Shown here in pieces: positions 1-9,269 of a stretch of 64,000 bases of DNA. The position numbers were made by a program, and so were the translations under genes. The notes under the pieces are model-generated. The model did not search any database. It was given only the letters and a program-made list of their open reading frames with translations, and was not told where the DNA came from. Every line of letters starts with the position of its first letter. The stretch's first letter is position 1. The stretch comes from Paraflavitalea sp966211765 (lineage in GTDB: Bacteria > Bacteroidota > Bacteroidia > Chitinophagales > Chitinophagaceae). The stretch lies in contig CBIHOV010000001.1 in NCBI GenBank assembly GCA_966211765.1, forward strand, positions 372,001 to 436,000. Direction: 5' to 3'.

Positions 1-78
1 GTCTTCATCTATTGTCTACACTTCGCTTTCGCAGCATTTTCTCTTAAATCATTTTTTCAACTTAAAATCTTTACGAAG

Positions 79-2514
79 ATGAAAAAAATGCTTTTGGGGA
101 TTTGCTACTTATTGATTTCCCATGGGTTATCGGCTCAGCAGATTGCGGGCCACATAACCGACGCTTCCAACGGGGGCCCCGTAGCATCGGCCACCGTTGA
201 ACTTTCTAACATCGCCACAGTAAGCACCAATGAATCGGGGCGATTTGTCTTCACCAGGATCAAACAGGGACGGTACACCTTACGGATCACCAGTATTGGG
301 TACCAGTCGACAGAAACCACCGTTTCGCCCGGCGATTCAGTAATCAGCATCAAACTGAACCGGTTGAACCTCTTTATGCAACCGGTAGAAGTGCGCGCTA
401 TCCGTGCCGGAGAAAAAGCCCCCTTTGCCAAAACCGATCTTACTAAAAAAGAGATTGAAAAGGTAAATACCGGGCAGGACCTGCCCTTTATCCTGAATCA
501 AACGCCCTCTGCTGTCGTTAGTTCCGATGCAGGCAATGGCGTTGGTTACACCGGCATCCGCATCCGCGGTACAGATGGTACGCGTATCAATGTTACCCTC
601 AATGGTATCCCGTATAATGATGCGGAATCGCAAGGCAGCTATTTTGTAGACTTGCCCGATTTTACTTCCTCTGTAAACAATATACAGATACAACGGGGAG
701 TAGGCACCTCCTCCAATGGTAGTGGCGCTTTTGGTGCTACGATCAATTTAAGCACCAATGAAGTAAATACTACGCCGTATGGAGAGATCAACAACAGTGT
801 GGGTTCTTTCAATACCTGGAAACATACCATCAAAGCAGGTAGCGGATTGATCAGTGATCACTTCACCATCGATGCCCGGCTATCGAAGATCAGCAGCGAT
901 GGATTTGTAAACCGTGGCGCCAGCGACCTGCGTTCCTTTTACCTCAGCGGCGCTTACCTGGCCAAGCAAACATCCGTGCGCTTCAATGTTATTTCCGGCA
1001 AGGAAAAAACATACCAGTCGTGGAATGGTGTGCCCGAAGCAAAGCTCTACGGTGATGAAGGAAAACTGATGGAACATTACAACAACAACCTGGGCACTTT
1101 GTATTTTACAAAGCAGGATTCGGTGAACCTGTTTACTTCCGATCCGCGTAAGTACAACTATTTCACGTATGCCAACCAGACGGATAACTTTCAGCAGGAC
1201 CATTACCAGTTATTCTTCAATCACCAGTTTTCACCCAATCTTACAGTGAATACGGCCTTTTTCCTCACAAAAGGGAAAGGTTATTATGAAGAATTCAAAC
1301 CCCAGGAAAAGTACAGCAGCTACGGACTGCCCAATTATGTAGTGGGTGGTAATACCTTTACAAAAACCGACCTCACCAGGCAGCTATGGCTGGAGAATGA
1401 CTATTACGGACAGATATTTTCCGTACAATACAAAAGCACTGCAGACCAGTTTACGGTAGGTGGTGGCTGGAACAGGTTTGACAACCATCACCATGGAGAG
1501 ATCCTGTGGACGCAGGTAGGTGGAGTTCCTAATGATTACCGCTGGTACAACCTGGAGGCCTATAAAACAGACGTGAATGCCTATGCCAAATACCAGCATA
1601 CCTTTTCTCCGGAGTGGGAAGTATTTGCCGATATGCAGTATCGCCGGGTATTGTATGATATAGGCGGGTTTCGTAAGAACCCCACGCTGAAGCTGCACAA
1701 TATTTTTGATTTCTTTAATCCTAAAGCGGGTATTACGTATACAGCCAATAATTACCAGGCTTATATTTCTTACGCACAAGGGAATAAAGAGCCCAACCGC
1801 GATGATTTTGAAGCAGGCGTTACCCAACAGCCAAAGGCCGAGAAGCTGCATGACTTTGAAGCAGGTGTTTCAAAGAAGGGGGGCAACCAATATGAGTGGA
1901 GTGCCAACCTGTATTATATGTTGTACAAAGATCAGCTGGTGCAAACCGGTAAGATCAATGATGTAGGTGGCTATACCCGTACCAATGTAGACAACAGTTT
2001 CAGGATGGGTATCGAACTGCAGGGAAGAATGAGGTTTACCCAATGGTTGCAGGGTACTGCCAATATTACCTTCAGCCGAAACCGTATCAAGGATTTTACA
2101 GAGTTCTATGATGATTACGACAACGGTGGTCAGAAAGCGGTACCGCATGGCAATACGGATATTGCTTTTTCACCGGCAGTGGTGGCAGGCGGCAGCCTGA
2201 ACTTTCTTCCTGCCAAAGACCTGGAGATCAGTTTGCCGGTAAAATATGTTGGTCGCCAATACCTGGACAATACTTCCAATAAGCAACGCAGCCTCGATGC
2301 TTATTATGTACAGGATGCCAGGGTGATCTATACCCTGCGGAAGCTACTCGTAAAAGAGATCTCCCTTATTGGACAGGTGAACAATGTATTTAACCGCAAG
2401 TACAATTCCAACGGTTATACTTATAGTTATCAGTACGGTACTGTGATCACAGAGAATTTCTATTTCCCGATGGCAGGCACCAATTTCATGGTAACGGTGA
2501 ACATAAAGTTGTAA
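79..2514 (+). CDS. TonB-dependent outer-membrane receptor
   Basis: An 811-residue outer-membrane receptor for TonB-driven uptake. A signal peptide (about residues 1-19, ending LSAQ) is followed by a carboxypeptidase-regulatory-like domain (about 20-95, with the GRFVF...GYQS pattern), a plug domain (about 110-230, containing IRIRGTDGTRINVTLNGIP) and a long beta-barrel that ends in aromatic-rich strands and a final KL. The plug and barrel resemble iron-complex (FecA-like) receptors more than SusC, and there is no SusD partner beside it. The substrate cannot be read from the sequence. Transcription probably ends at the hairpin at 2542-2581. Confidence 0.9.
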   Translation: MKKMLLGICYLLISHGLSAQQIAGHITDASNGGPVASATVELSNIATVSTNESGRFVFTRIKQGRYTLRITSIGYQSTETTVSPGDSVISIKLNRLNLFMQPVEVRAIRAGEKAPFAKTDLTKKEIEKVNTGQDLPFILNQTPSAVVSSDAGNGVGYTGIRIRGTDGTRINVTLNGIPYNDAESQGSYFVDLPDFTSSVNNIQIQRGVGTSSNGSGAFGATINLSTNEVNTTPYGEINNSVGSFNTWKHTIKAGSGLISDHFTIDARLSKISSDGFVNRGASDLRSFYLSGAYLAKQTSVRFNVISGKEKTYQSWNGVPEAKLYGDEGKLMEHYNNNLGTLYFTKQDSVNLFTSDPRKYNYFTYANQTDNFQQDHYQLFFNHQFSPNLTVNTAFFLTKGKGYYEEFKPQEKYSSYGLPNYVVGGNTFTKTDLTRQLWLENDYYGQIFSVQYKSTADQFTVGGGWNRFDNHHHGEILWTQVGGVPNDYRWYNLEAYKTDVNAYAKYQHTFSPEWEVFADMQYRRVLYDIGGFRKNPTLKLHNIFDFFNPKAGITYTANNYQAYISYAQGNKEPNRDDFEAGVTQQPKAEKLHDFEAGVSKKGGNQYEWSANLYYMLYKDQLVQTGKINDVGGYTRTNVDNSFRMGIELQGRMRFTQWLQGTANITFSRNRIKDFTEFYDDYDNGGQKAVPHGNTDIAFSPAVVAGGSLNFLPAKDLEISLPVKYVGRQYLDNTSNKQRSLDAYYVQDARVIYTLRKLLVKEISLIGQVNNVFNRKYNSNGYTYSYQYGTVITENFYFPMAGTNFMVTVNIKL

Positions 2515-2541
2515 AATACATATAGGAAATCCCACTATAAC

Positions 2542-2587
2542 ATGCCACAGTTTAACCTTTCACATGGTTATACTGTGGCATTTCTCA
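2542..2587 (+). terminator. Rho-independent terminator after the TonB receptor
   Basis: A long stem pairs ATGCCACAGT (2542-2551) with ACTGTGGCAT (2572-2581). An inner TAACC/GGTTA stem extends it, and TTTCTC follows. Confidence 0.7.
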
Positions 2588-2621
2588 TGGAAGTTTTCTG
2601 TACATTTATGCCATATCCCCC

Positions 2622-3842
2622 ATGCGCATGAAAGGAATACAGATAGTATGCATAGTGAGCTTAATAATTAGCCAATCCCTGTCAGCACAAACAACCCCGT
2701 TCAGCATTGAAGTGAAGGCCGGAAAATATGCCCGTTACCAAACACCTGTGCAAGTAAGCTTGCCCAAGCCCTTGCCGGCCGGAAATCTATACACGATCAA
2801 AAATACCAAGACCGGCAAATCGGCTGTAGGTCAATTGCTGGATAGTGTGACCCTTGTATTCATATTGCCCGACAGTATGGAGCCCGGTGCCTGGAATACC
2901 TATACCGCCTCCAAATTGGCCAGTAACAAAGCGCCTAAGAATGTGGTGACCATTGTGCAGGAGAAGGGCGGCATACAGGTGAACGTTAAAAATAAACCCC
3001 TGTTCTTTTACCATACACAGGAAGCGTTGCCGGCCGGTGATAGTGCTTATTACCGGCGCAGCGGATTCATTCATCCATTGTACAGCCCCGGCGGACAAAT
3101 ATTGACCGATGGTTTTCCTGTGGGCCATACGCACCAGCATGGCATCATGAATGCCTGGACCAAAACCACTTTCCGGAAGGAGTTTGTTGATTTTTGGAAC
3201 CAGCAATCTAAAAAAGGTACGGTAGAACATATAGAAGTAAGTAAGGTGAAGGAAGGACCTGTGGTTACCGAATTAAGGGTAAAGCTGCGGCACAGAAGCC
3301 TGTTGCATGGAGAAGTGCTGCGGGAAATGTGGGTGATCAGGGTATATCCCTTCCAGGATTACTACCTGTTTGACCTGGTATCAGAAGAGCGCAACGTAAC
3401 TACCGATACGCTCATCCTGGAGAAATACCATTATGGAGGATTGGCTTTCCGGGGAAGCAGTCATTGGAATGACCAGGACAAGAAGAATTTTCAGAACCAC
3501 TGGAACATCCTTACCAGCGAGGGTATCCGTGATTCTGTGGCCAACCATACCCATGCCCGCTGGGTAGATGCTACCGGGCTTATCAATGGTATGGCAGCCG
3601 GCGCCACGGTATTTGATCACCCTGTTAATTTCCGGTACCCACAGCCCATCAGGGTGCATCCTACAATGCCTTACTGGGTTTATTCGCCGGTAGTGGATGG
3701 CGCTTTCACCATCAATCCCGGTACCTGGTATCGCTCCCAATACCGCTATTATGTGCACCAGCAAATGCCGGACACCCATACACTGGGTAGAATTGAAAAA
3801 GACTGGGTAGTACCGCCTGATGTGACGATTAAGGGACTTTAA
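2622..3842 (+). CDS. DUF6807 (PmoA-like) exported protein
   Basis: A 406-residue exported protein of the DUF6807 family, often annotated as methane oxygenase PmoA, a name that does not describe its role here. A signal peptide ends around residue 22 (SLSAQ). The conserved histidine-rich stretch VGHTHQHGIMNAWTK lies near residue 170, and aromatic-rich C-terminal strands follow. The family is common near carbohydrate-degradation genes in Bacteroidota, but its biochemical role is unknown to me. A second in-frame ATG at 2628 is an equally possible start. It is followed after 1 nt by the convergent Crp/Fnr gene. Confidence 0.8.
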   Translation: MRMKGIQIVCIVSLIISQSLSAQTTPFSIEVKAGKYARYQTPVQVSLPKPLPAGNLYTIKNTKTGKSAVGQLLDSVTLVFILPDSMEPGAWNTYTASKLASNKAPKNVVTIVQEKGGIQVNVKNKPLFFYHTQEALPAGDSAYYRRSGFIHPLYSPGGQILTDGFPVGHTHQHGIMNAWTKTTFRKEFVDFWNQQSKKGTVEHIEVSKVKEGPVVTELRVKLRHRSLLHGEVLREMWVIRVYPFQDYYLFDLVSEERNVTTDTLILEKYHYGGLAFRGSSHWNDQDKKNFQNHWNILTSEGIRDSVANHTHARWVDATGLINGMAAGATVFDHPVNFRYPQPIRVHPTMPYWVYSPVVDGAFTINPGTWYRSQYRYYVHQQMPDTHTLGRIEKDWVVPPDVTIKGL

Positions 3843-3843
3843 T

Positions 3844-4449
3844 CTACTTCTTCCGCAATAAATGTTTTAGCCTGCTGAATGTTTCCGGTTTGATATTGAG
3901 GTAGGAGGCCAATATCTTCTGTGGTACCCGCTGCAGCATATGGGGATGATTGGTTACATAGGCCAGAAAGCGCTCACGGGTGGTCATCTGTAGTTGCTCG
4001 TAATAACGAACATCCTTTTTGATAAACATTTGTGTGATCATGGCGCGGCCTAATCTTTCCACGCTGATCGTCTTTTTCAGCGCCAGCTGCAGGTTATCGT
4101 AGTGAATAGAGATCATAACCGTTGGTTCCAGTGCTTCCAGGATCAGGTCGGAAGGCTTACGGATATGGAAAGATATTTCTGATTGGACAATATGGCCTTC
4201 GGTGGCCAGCTGCAGGGTAGCTTCTCCTTTTTTGGTGAGGATGTACTTACGTACCATGCCTTTCATGACAATATTAAGGTAGTTATCTACGTCGCCCTGT
4301 GCCAGGATGATCGCTTTCTTGTCGAAATAACGTAATTCCAGGAAGGGTGACAATAGATCAAATTCCGGGCGGCTCAACTCCATAAACCGCTGTAGGTAAG
4401 CGAACACATGTTCGAGGTAACTTTTAATATCTAGCTTTCTTTCTCTCAT
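3844..4449 (-). CDS. Crp/Fnr-family transcriptional regulator (copy A)
   Basis: A 201-residue regulator with an N-terminal cyclic-nucleotide-binding-like beta-roll (about 20-130) and a short C-terminal helix-turn-helix ending in SYLNIKPETFSRLKHLL. That ending is typical of the Bacteroidota Crp branch in which the ligand is usually not cAMP. It lies 3 nt downstream of a paralogue on the same strand (4453-5052), so the two are probably co-transcribed. The shared C-terminal residues (LASYLNIKPETFSRLKH in both) point to an old tandem duplication. The ligand and targets are unknown. Confidence 0.88.
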   Translation of the reverse strand: MRERKLDIKSYLEHVFAYLQRFMELSRPEFDLLSPFLELRYFDKKAIILAQGDVDNYLNIVMKGMVRKYILTKKGEATLQLATEGHIVQSEISFHIRKPSDLILEALEPTVMISIHYDNLQLALKKTISVERLGRAMITQMFIKKDVRYYEQLQMTTRERFLAYVTNHPHMLQRVPQKILASYLNIKPETFSRLKHLLRKK

Positions 4450-4452
4450 GGG

Positions 4453-5052
4453 TTAGTGAGGGGCAGGTGTTTCTGCGATCCTTTTAGACAAATGATGCTT
4501 TAAGCGACTAAATGTTTCGGGTTTGATATTAAGATAAGACGCCAGATATTTTTGTGGCACGCGGCGAAAGAGATCCGTATTGTCCAATACGAACCTAACA
4601 AAGCGCTCTTTGGTGTCGTACCGTATCCGGTCCAGTTCCCAATATTCTTTCTGCAGGAAGAGGTCGGTGATGAGCAGGCGTCCCAGCGATTCCATCCGGG
4701 GATACTGGGTATATAGGCTTTCAAGCTCTTTTTTGTGGAGAGACAGTAATATCGATTGTTCGATGGTTTCAACAGCGTAGGCGGAGGGCTGGCCGGAAAA
4801 AAAGGATACTGAAGAGCATATCAACTCGCCCTCCCGGGCCAGTTGGGTGATCACTTCCTGGCTGCCTTTATAGAAATATTTGCGCAGCAGCCCTTTGGTG
4901 ATAAAATGGAGGTAATCTTCCGTTTGGCCGGGCTCCAGCAGCCTCACCTTTTTGTCATAGGAACGTACTTCCATGGCTTTTGTGAGCACCGTCAGCTCTT
5001 CGGGGGTAAGGGTAATAAAACGGCCGATATACTTTTGTAACAAATTCAGCAT
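4453..5052 (-). CDS. Crp/Fnr-family transcriptional regulator (copy B)
   Basis: A 199-residue paralogue of the downstream regulator. It has a cNMP-binding-like beta-roll (about 15-125, including KKVRLLEPGQ and ITKGLLRKYFYKGSQE) and a C-terminal HTH with SYLNIKPETFSRLKHHL. It is first in a two-gene minus-strand operon and is transcribed divergently from icd across about 214 bp that carry the icd promoter. An effect on icd is possible but there is no direct evidence. Confidence 0.88.
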   Translation of the reverse strand: MLNLLQKYIGRFITLTPEELTVLTKAMEVRSYDKKVRLLEPGQTEDYLHFITKGLLRKYFYKGSQEVITQLAREGELICSSVSFFSGQPSAYAVETIEQSILLSLHKKELESLYTQYPRMESLGRLLITDLFLQKEYWELDRIRYDTKERFVRFVLDNTDLFRRVPQKYLASYLNIKPETFSRLKHHLSKRIAETPAPH

Positions 5053-5202
5053 AATTGCAAGTTAAAGTTTATCATATATACTAAAAACGCAACAAGGCCA
5101 ACTTGCACCCATTTCCCGGAAAAATACGTGTAATTACGTAATGAACAAGTCCGGATAACCATACTGCACCTACCTGCCTCCGGAATATGACACAAAAGCA
5201 CT

Positions 5203-5233
5203 TTGTGTAATTTCTCTATTTGCTGTAGGTTTG
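5203..5233 (+). promoter_or_regulatory. Promoter of icd, Bacteroidota -33/-7 type
   Basis: TTG at 5203-5205, a 20-nt spacer, then TAGGTTTG at 5226-5233. This matches the Bacteroidota primary-sigma consensus TTG-N19-21-TAnnTTTG. It lies 33 nt before the icd ATG. Confidence 0.7.
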
Positions 5234-5266
5234 CAATCCTTAACATAGCTTAAAATTATTCAGCAC

Positions 5267-6502
5267 ATGGCAAAAAAAATTAAAGTAGCAAATCCGGTGG
5301 TGGAACTGGATGGTGACGAAATGACGCGCATCATCTGGAAGTTCATTAAAGATAAACTGATCCTGCCCTACATAGAAGTCGACATTAAATATTATGACCT
5401 GGGTGTTGAATATCGTGATCAGACCAACGACCAGGTGACAATAGACGCGGCAAATGCCATTAAGGAGTACGGTGTAGGTATCAAATGCGCTACCATTACG
5501 CCGGATGAAGCTCGTGTAAAAGAGTTCAGCCTGAAACAAATGTGGAAAAGCCCGAACGGCACCATCCGTAATATCCTGGACGGAACCGTTTTCCGTGAGC
5601 CGATCGTTATCAACAATATTCCCCGCCTGGTTACGAACTGGACCGCGCCGATCATTGTAGGCCGTCACGCCTTTGGCGACCAATATCGCGCTACAGATAC
5701 CGTTATCAAAGGTAAGGGTAAATTAACTATGACCTTTACCCCGGAAGGTGGGGGTGAGCCGCAAACCTTTGAAGTGTACAACTTTAAGGGTGATGGCGTG
5801 GCTATGAGCATGTACAATACCGACGAAAGCATCATCGGTTTTGCCCGCAGCTGCTTTAATATGGCCCTCAGCAAGAAATGGCCCCTGTACCTGAGCACCA
5901 AGAATACCATCCTGAAGAAGTATGATGGCCGTTTTAAGGACATTTTTGAAGACATTTATCAAGGAGAGTTCAAGACCCAGTTTGAGGCAGCAGGTATCGT
6001 TTATGAGCACCGCCTGATTGATGACATGGTAGCCAGCGCCCTGAAATGGAATGGCAACTTTGTATGGGCCTGTAAGAACTACGATGGCGATGTACAAAGC
6101 GATACCGTAGCACAAGGTTTCGGCTCCCTGGGGCTGATGACTTCTGTACTGGTAACGCCTGATGGTAAGACCATGGAAGCAGAAGCTGCGCATGGTACCG
6201 TTACCCGTCACTACCGCGATCACCAGGCTGGTAAGCCTACCAGCACCAATCCCATTGCTTCCATCTTTGCATGGACAAGAGGATTGGCCTTCCGCGGCAA
6301 GCTGGATGGTAACCAGGAGCTGATCGATTTCTGTAATGCCATTGAAGCTGTTTGTATCGAAACAGTGGAAAGCGGTAAAATGACCAAAGACCTGGCCGTT
6401 TGTGTGCATGGCAATAAGGTAAAACACGGAGATCACTTCCTGTATACCGAAGAGTTCCTGGATGCGATTGACCAGAACCTGAAGAAGAAAATGGGATTGT
6501 AG
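5267..6502 (+). CDS. icd: NADP-dependent isocitrate dehydrogenase
   Basis: A 411-residue dimeric, eukaryotic-type NADP isocitrate dehydrogenase. It oxidatively decarboxylates isocitrate to 2-oxoglutarate in the TCA cycle. The N terminus (ANPVVELDGDEMTRIIW) and the substrate-binding stretch SPNGTIRNILDGTVFREPI are diagnostic. The metal-binding region DDMVASALKW and the coenzyme-binding segment EAAHGTVTRHYR are also present. The length is normal for this class. It has its own promoter at 5203-5233 and a strong terminator at 6537-6566, so it is probably monocistronic. Aconitase, the previous enzyme in the cycle, lies about 9 kb downstream. Confidence 0.96.
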   Translation: MAKKIKVANPVVELDGDEMTRIIWKFIKDKLILPYIEVDIKYYDLGVEYRDQTNDQVTIDAANAIKEYGVGIKCATITPDEARVKEFSLKQMWKSPNGTIRNILDGTVFREPIVINNIPRLVTNWTAPIIVGRHAFGDQYRATDTVIKGKGKLTMTFTPEGGGEPQTFEVYNFKGDGVAMSMYNTDESIIGFARSCFNMALSKKWPLYLSTKNTILKKYDGRFKDIFEDIYQGEFKTQFEAAGIVYEHRLIDDMVASALKWNGNFVWACKNYDGDVQSDTVAQGFGSLGLMTSVLVTPDGKTMEAEAAHGTVTRHYRDHQAGKPTSTNPIASIFAWTRGLAFRGKLDGNQELIDFCNAIEAVCIETVESGKMTKDLAVCVHGNKVKHGDHFLYTEEFLDAIDQNLKKKMGL

Positions 6503-6536
6503 GAGTAGTTGCTCTTAGTCCTTGTAAATAATACGA

Positions 6537-6566
6537 AGCGCTCCGCTGATGCGGGGCGCTTTTTTT
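6537..6566 (+). terminator. Rho-independent terminator of icd
   Basis: AGCGCTCCGC / GCGGGGCGCT stem with one G-U pair and a TGAT loop, followed by a T run at 6560-6566. Confidence 0.9.
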
Positions 6567-6629
6567 CTGCCAATGGCGGTACGCACAAAGCAATTATATT
6601 TGGGAATGGTTGCTTTTAGTTAGTATCAA

Positions 6630-7349
6630 ATGATGAATGATTTAATACAACATACACAGCAAATTGAACAGGAAGGTTTCATTTGTATTCCCGGTGTTTT
6701 CAATGCTACGGAAGTAGAAGCGATCATCGATGCCATCAACCAGGCGGATCCTTCCAACCCCACTTTCCGTAAGACCAATGACCTGTTTGCCATCCGGCAA
6801 TTCCTAAAGGAAGTGCCGGATGTACAACCTCTCGTATTTACCCAGCAGCTCCGTACACTGATAGAAGCCATTTTTGGTGCGGGTTATTTTGTAGTGAAAT
6901 CTATTTACTTTGATAAGCCGGAGCAATCCAACTGGTTTGTAGCCTATCACCAAGACCTAACTATATCAGTAGATAAGAAAGCGGAGCTGCCCGGCTTTGG
7001 CCCCTGGACGGTAAAACAAAACCAGTTTGCTGTACAACCTCCCCTCAACATCCTGCAACGCAACTTCACCATCCGCATTCACCTCGACGATACGAATAAG
7101 GACAACGGCGCATTGAAAGTAATACCGGGCTCTCATGCCAAAGGTGTTTACAGACCGGAAACGATCGACTGGTCAAAAGAAACAGAAGTCCTTTGTGAAG
7201 TACCTAAAGGAGGTATCATGATCATGCGCCCCTTGCTTTTACATGCCTCCAACCGCACCACCAATCAGGCCAGGCGAAGAGTGATCCATATCGAATTCAG
7301 CAATCTAATGCTGCCCCACGGACTTAACTGGTCGGAAGCCATCCATTAA
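6630..7349 (+). CDS. Phytanoyl-CoA dioxygenase (PhyH) family protein
   Basis: A 239-residue Fe(II)/2-oxoglutarate-dependent dioxygenase of the PhyH family. The double-stranded beta-helix core supplies the metal triad: an HxD in YHQDLTIS (about residue 110) and a distal His, probably in the PGSHAKGVY segment or the later LLLHASNRT segment. The arginine in RRRVIHIEF probably binds 2-oxoglutarate. The substrate is unknown; relatives hydroxylate lipids, ectoine or small metabolites. It is a single gene after the icd terminator. Confidence 0.85.
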   Translation: MMNDLIQHTQQIEQEGFICIPGVFNATEVEAIIDAINQADPSNPTFRKTNDLFAIRQFLKEVPDVQPLVFTQQLRTLIEAIFGAGYFVVKSIYFDKPEQSNWFVAYHQDLTISVDKKAELPGFGPWTVKQNQFAVQPPLNILQRNFTIRIHLDDTNKDNGALKVIPGSHAKGVYRPETIDWSKETEVLCEVPKGGIMIMRPLLLHASNRTTNQARRRVIHIEFSNLMLPHGLNWSEAIH

Positions 7350-7461
7350 CCACCCGCTCACCTGTTGCCAATTGTACCCAAACTGGCTGCCTGTGCTACA
7401 ATAGACGGCCCTTGCCCATGGCAGGGAATTTGAGCTATTCTCCCTAGCTAATACATGATCT

Positions 7462-7896
7462 ATGGAAAAAAGTATTTATGATTTCTTTGCCGCCTATGAA
7501 AAGCGCTTCAATGATGCGCTTCAGGGTGAAACGGATGTAGAAGGCACTGCCAACGCTTTCGGGCCTTTCTTTGTGGAAGCGAGTCCGGCAGGCATTCATG
7601 GCGGCAGTAATGACCAGGAATTTCGCAAGAAAATACCCCAGGGAATGGATTTCTACCGGCAGATAGGGACCCACACCATGGAGATCATCTCCCAGGAGGT
7701 AACGCCACTGGACGACATGCATTATATGGTAAAGATCCATTGGAAAGCTACCTATAAGAACAAGGACAATACCGAACTCGCGATCGAATTTGATGTGATC
7801 TATTTTCTTCAGAACAGAGAGGGGCAGTTGAAGATTTTTGCATACATCACCGGAGATGAAGACAAAGTGATGCGTGAACATGGACTAATACAATAA
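7462..7896 (+). CDS. SnoaL/NTF2-like small protein
   Basis: A 144-residue soluble protein whose pattern fits the NTF2-like cone fold: an N-terminal helix pair, FYRQIGTHTMEIISQEV, YMVKIHWKATYKN and a final strand. It has no signal peptide. Such proteins can be isomerases, hydrolases or ligand binders, and the sequence does not decide among these. It ends before a strong hairpin at 7929-7967. Confidence 0.65.
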   Translation: MEKSIYDFFAAYEKRFNDALQGETDVEGTANAFGPFFVEASPAGIHGGSNDQEFRKKIPQGMDFYRQIGTHTMEIISQEVTPLDDMHYMVKIHWKATYKNKDNTELAIEFDVIYFLQNREGQLKIFAYITGDEDKVMREHGLIQ

Positions 7897-7928
7897 GTTG
7901 TAGGGTTTTGTAGGCTTTAAAGTATAAC

Positions 7929-7967
7929 GTCAGGGTGGGTCGCCTTTCAAAGGCGGCTCACCCTGAC
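7929..7967 (+). terminator. Strong stem-loop, probable terminator
   Basis: A 16-bp stem, GTCAGGGTGGGTCGCC against GGCGGCTCACCCTGAC with two G-U pairs, and a 7-nt loop. The T tract after it is poor, so an imperfect or factor-assisted terminator is also possible. Confidence 0.6.
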
Positions 7968-8004
7968 TGCTGTTAACTTACGTACAAGTTCGTACCTTTC
8001 TTGC

Positions 8005-8280
8005 ATGTTACAGACCGTTTCTATTATTGTTACAGGTAAAGTGCAGGGTGTTTTCTATCGCCAGAGTACCAAAGAAAAGGCAGTGGAATTGGGCATCACA
8101 GGCGTGGTAAAAAATCAGCCCGATGGCAGTGTGTTTATCCAGGCATCCGGTCCTTCCCAGGCCCTCAACCAGCTCATTGCCTGGTGCAGGCAGGGGCCTC
8201 CCCGTGCAGAAGTGATCAGTGTACAGGTAGAGACCATCGAGCCCCGTGCTTTTATTGGTTTTACCGTTCAACGTGGATGA
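8005..8280 (+). CDS. acyP: Acylphosphatase
   Basis: A 91-residue acylphosphatase that hydrolyses carboxyl-phosphate mixed anhydrides such as 1,3-bisphosphoglycerate and carbamoyl phosphate. The signature GKVQGVFYRQSTKEKA holds the phosphate-binding arginine, and GVVKNQPDGSV holds the catalytic asparagine. The length is standard. A -7-like TACCTTTC lies only 4 nt before the ATG, suggesting a very short or absent leader. Confidence 0.95.
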   Translation: MLQTVSIIVTGKVQGVFYRQSTKEKAVELGITGVVKNQPDGSVFIQASGPSQALNQLIAWCRQGPPRAEVISVQVETIEPRAFIGFTVQRG

Positions 8281-8381
8281 GGTCTGTTTGACAATTAAGC
8301 TATTGATCTCTTCGCAATTCAGGATTGCCGATTCATGACATTTTCTTACCTTGATCCCCGATTCCTAAAATTATTTGTACC

Positions 8382-9134
8382 ATGACCCAACGATTATTGC
8401 TGACTGCTTGCCTGATATCAATGGCGGCATTCACACAGGCTCAGAAAGTAAACCGTGCTGGTGGCGATCCCAAATTATCTGAATATTGGGAGCCCGAAGT
8501 AAAGGTGGTAGCGCCAGGTAAAACGGCTGCCGATGCCCCCGCTGATGCGATTGTATTGTTTGATGGTAGTAATACCAGCGCCTGGGAAGCCAAAAATGGT
8601 GGTCCCATCAAATGGAAAGTAGAGAACGGCGCTATGACTGTAACTGGAGGCGCCGGCGAGATTCATACTACCCAGGGCTTTGGCGATTGCCAATTGCACA
8701 TTGAATGGAGAACACCCGAAGTAGTGAAAGGAGAAGGACAGGGTAGGGGCAACAGTGGTATCTTCCTGATGGGTAAATATGAACTGCAGGTATTGGATTC
8801 CTACAACAACAGAACTTATTCCAACGGACAGGCAGGCAGCATCTACAAGCAACTGCCTCCCATGGCAAATGCCAGCCGCGGTCCCGGTGAATGGCAAACG
8901 TATGATGTAATATTTACAGCACCTGTATTCTATCCCGATGGCAATGTAAAAACACAGGCCCGCATTACCGTTATTCACAATGGTGTGCTGGTACAAAACA
9001 ATGCTACCATCTGGGGAGGTACCCAATACATTGGCATTGCCAATTATGAAAAGCATGGCGACAAAGAACCTATCATTTTGCAGGACCATGGCAATCCTGT
9101 GAGCTTCCGCAATATCTGGATCAGGCCTTTGTAA
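8382..9134 (+). CDS. DUF1080 (3-keto-disaccharide hydrolase-like) exported protein
   Basis: A 250-residue protein with a signal peptide (about 1-20, ending FTQAQ) and one DUF1080 domain, a LamG-like beta-sandwich. Recognisable elements are AIVLFDGSNTSAWEAKNGG, DCQLHIEWRTPE, RGNSGIFLMGKYELQVLDSY and SFRNIWIRPL. Some members of the family cleave 3-keto-glycosides, but most are uncharacterised. It is convergent with the epimerase gene and shares a bidirectional terminator with it. Confidence 0.88.
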   Translation: MTQRLLLTACLISMAAFTQAQKVNRAGGDPKLSEYWEPEVKVVAPGKTAADAPADAIVLFDGSNTSAWEAKNGGPIKWKVENGAMTVTGGAGEIHTTQGFGDCQLHIEWRTPEVVKGEGQGRGNSGIFLMGKYELQVLDSYNNRTYSNGQAGSIYKQLPPMANASRGPGEWQTYDVIFTAPVFYPDGNVKTQARITVIHNGVLVQNNATIWGGTQYIGIANYEKHGDKEPIILQDHGNPVSFRNIWIRPL

Positions 9135-9210
9135 TTCCGGATCCCGGATACAGCATGTAGGATTGCTGCTGCGCTTTGAAATCGGTGTAAATAAAAGCGT
9201 TGCTAAAAAT

Positions 9211-9255
9211 AAAAGCAGAAGGGTTAAAGTATCATACTTTAACCCTTCTGCTTTT
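9211..9255. terminator. Bidirectional Rho-independent terminator
   Basis: A perfect 21-bp stem (9211-9231 with 9235-9255) and a 3-nt loop. The A run on the left and T run on the right allow it to stop both converging genes. Confidence 0.92.
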
Positions 9256-9269
9256 TATGTCAATCACTG

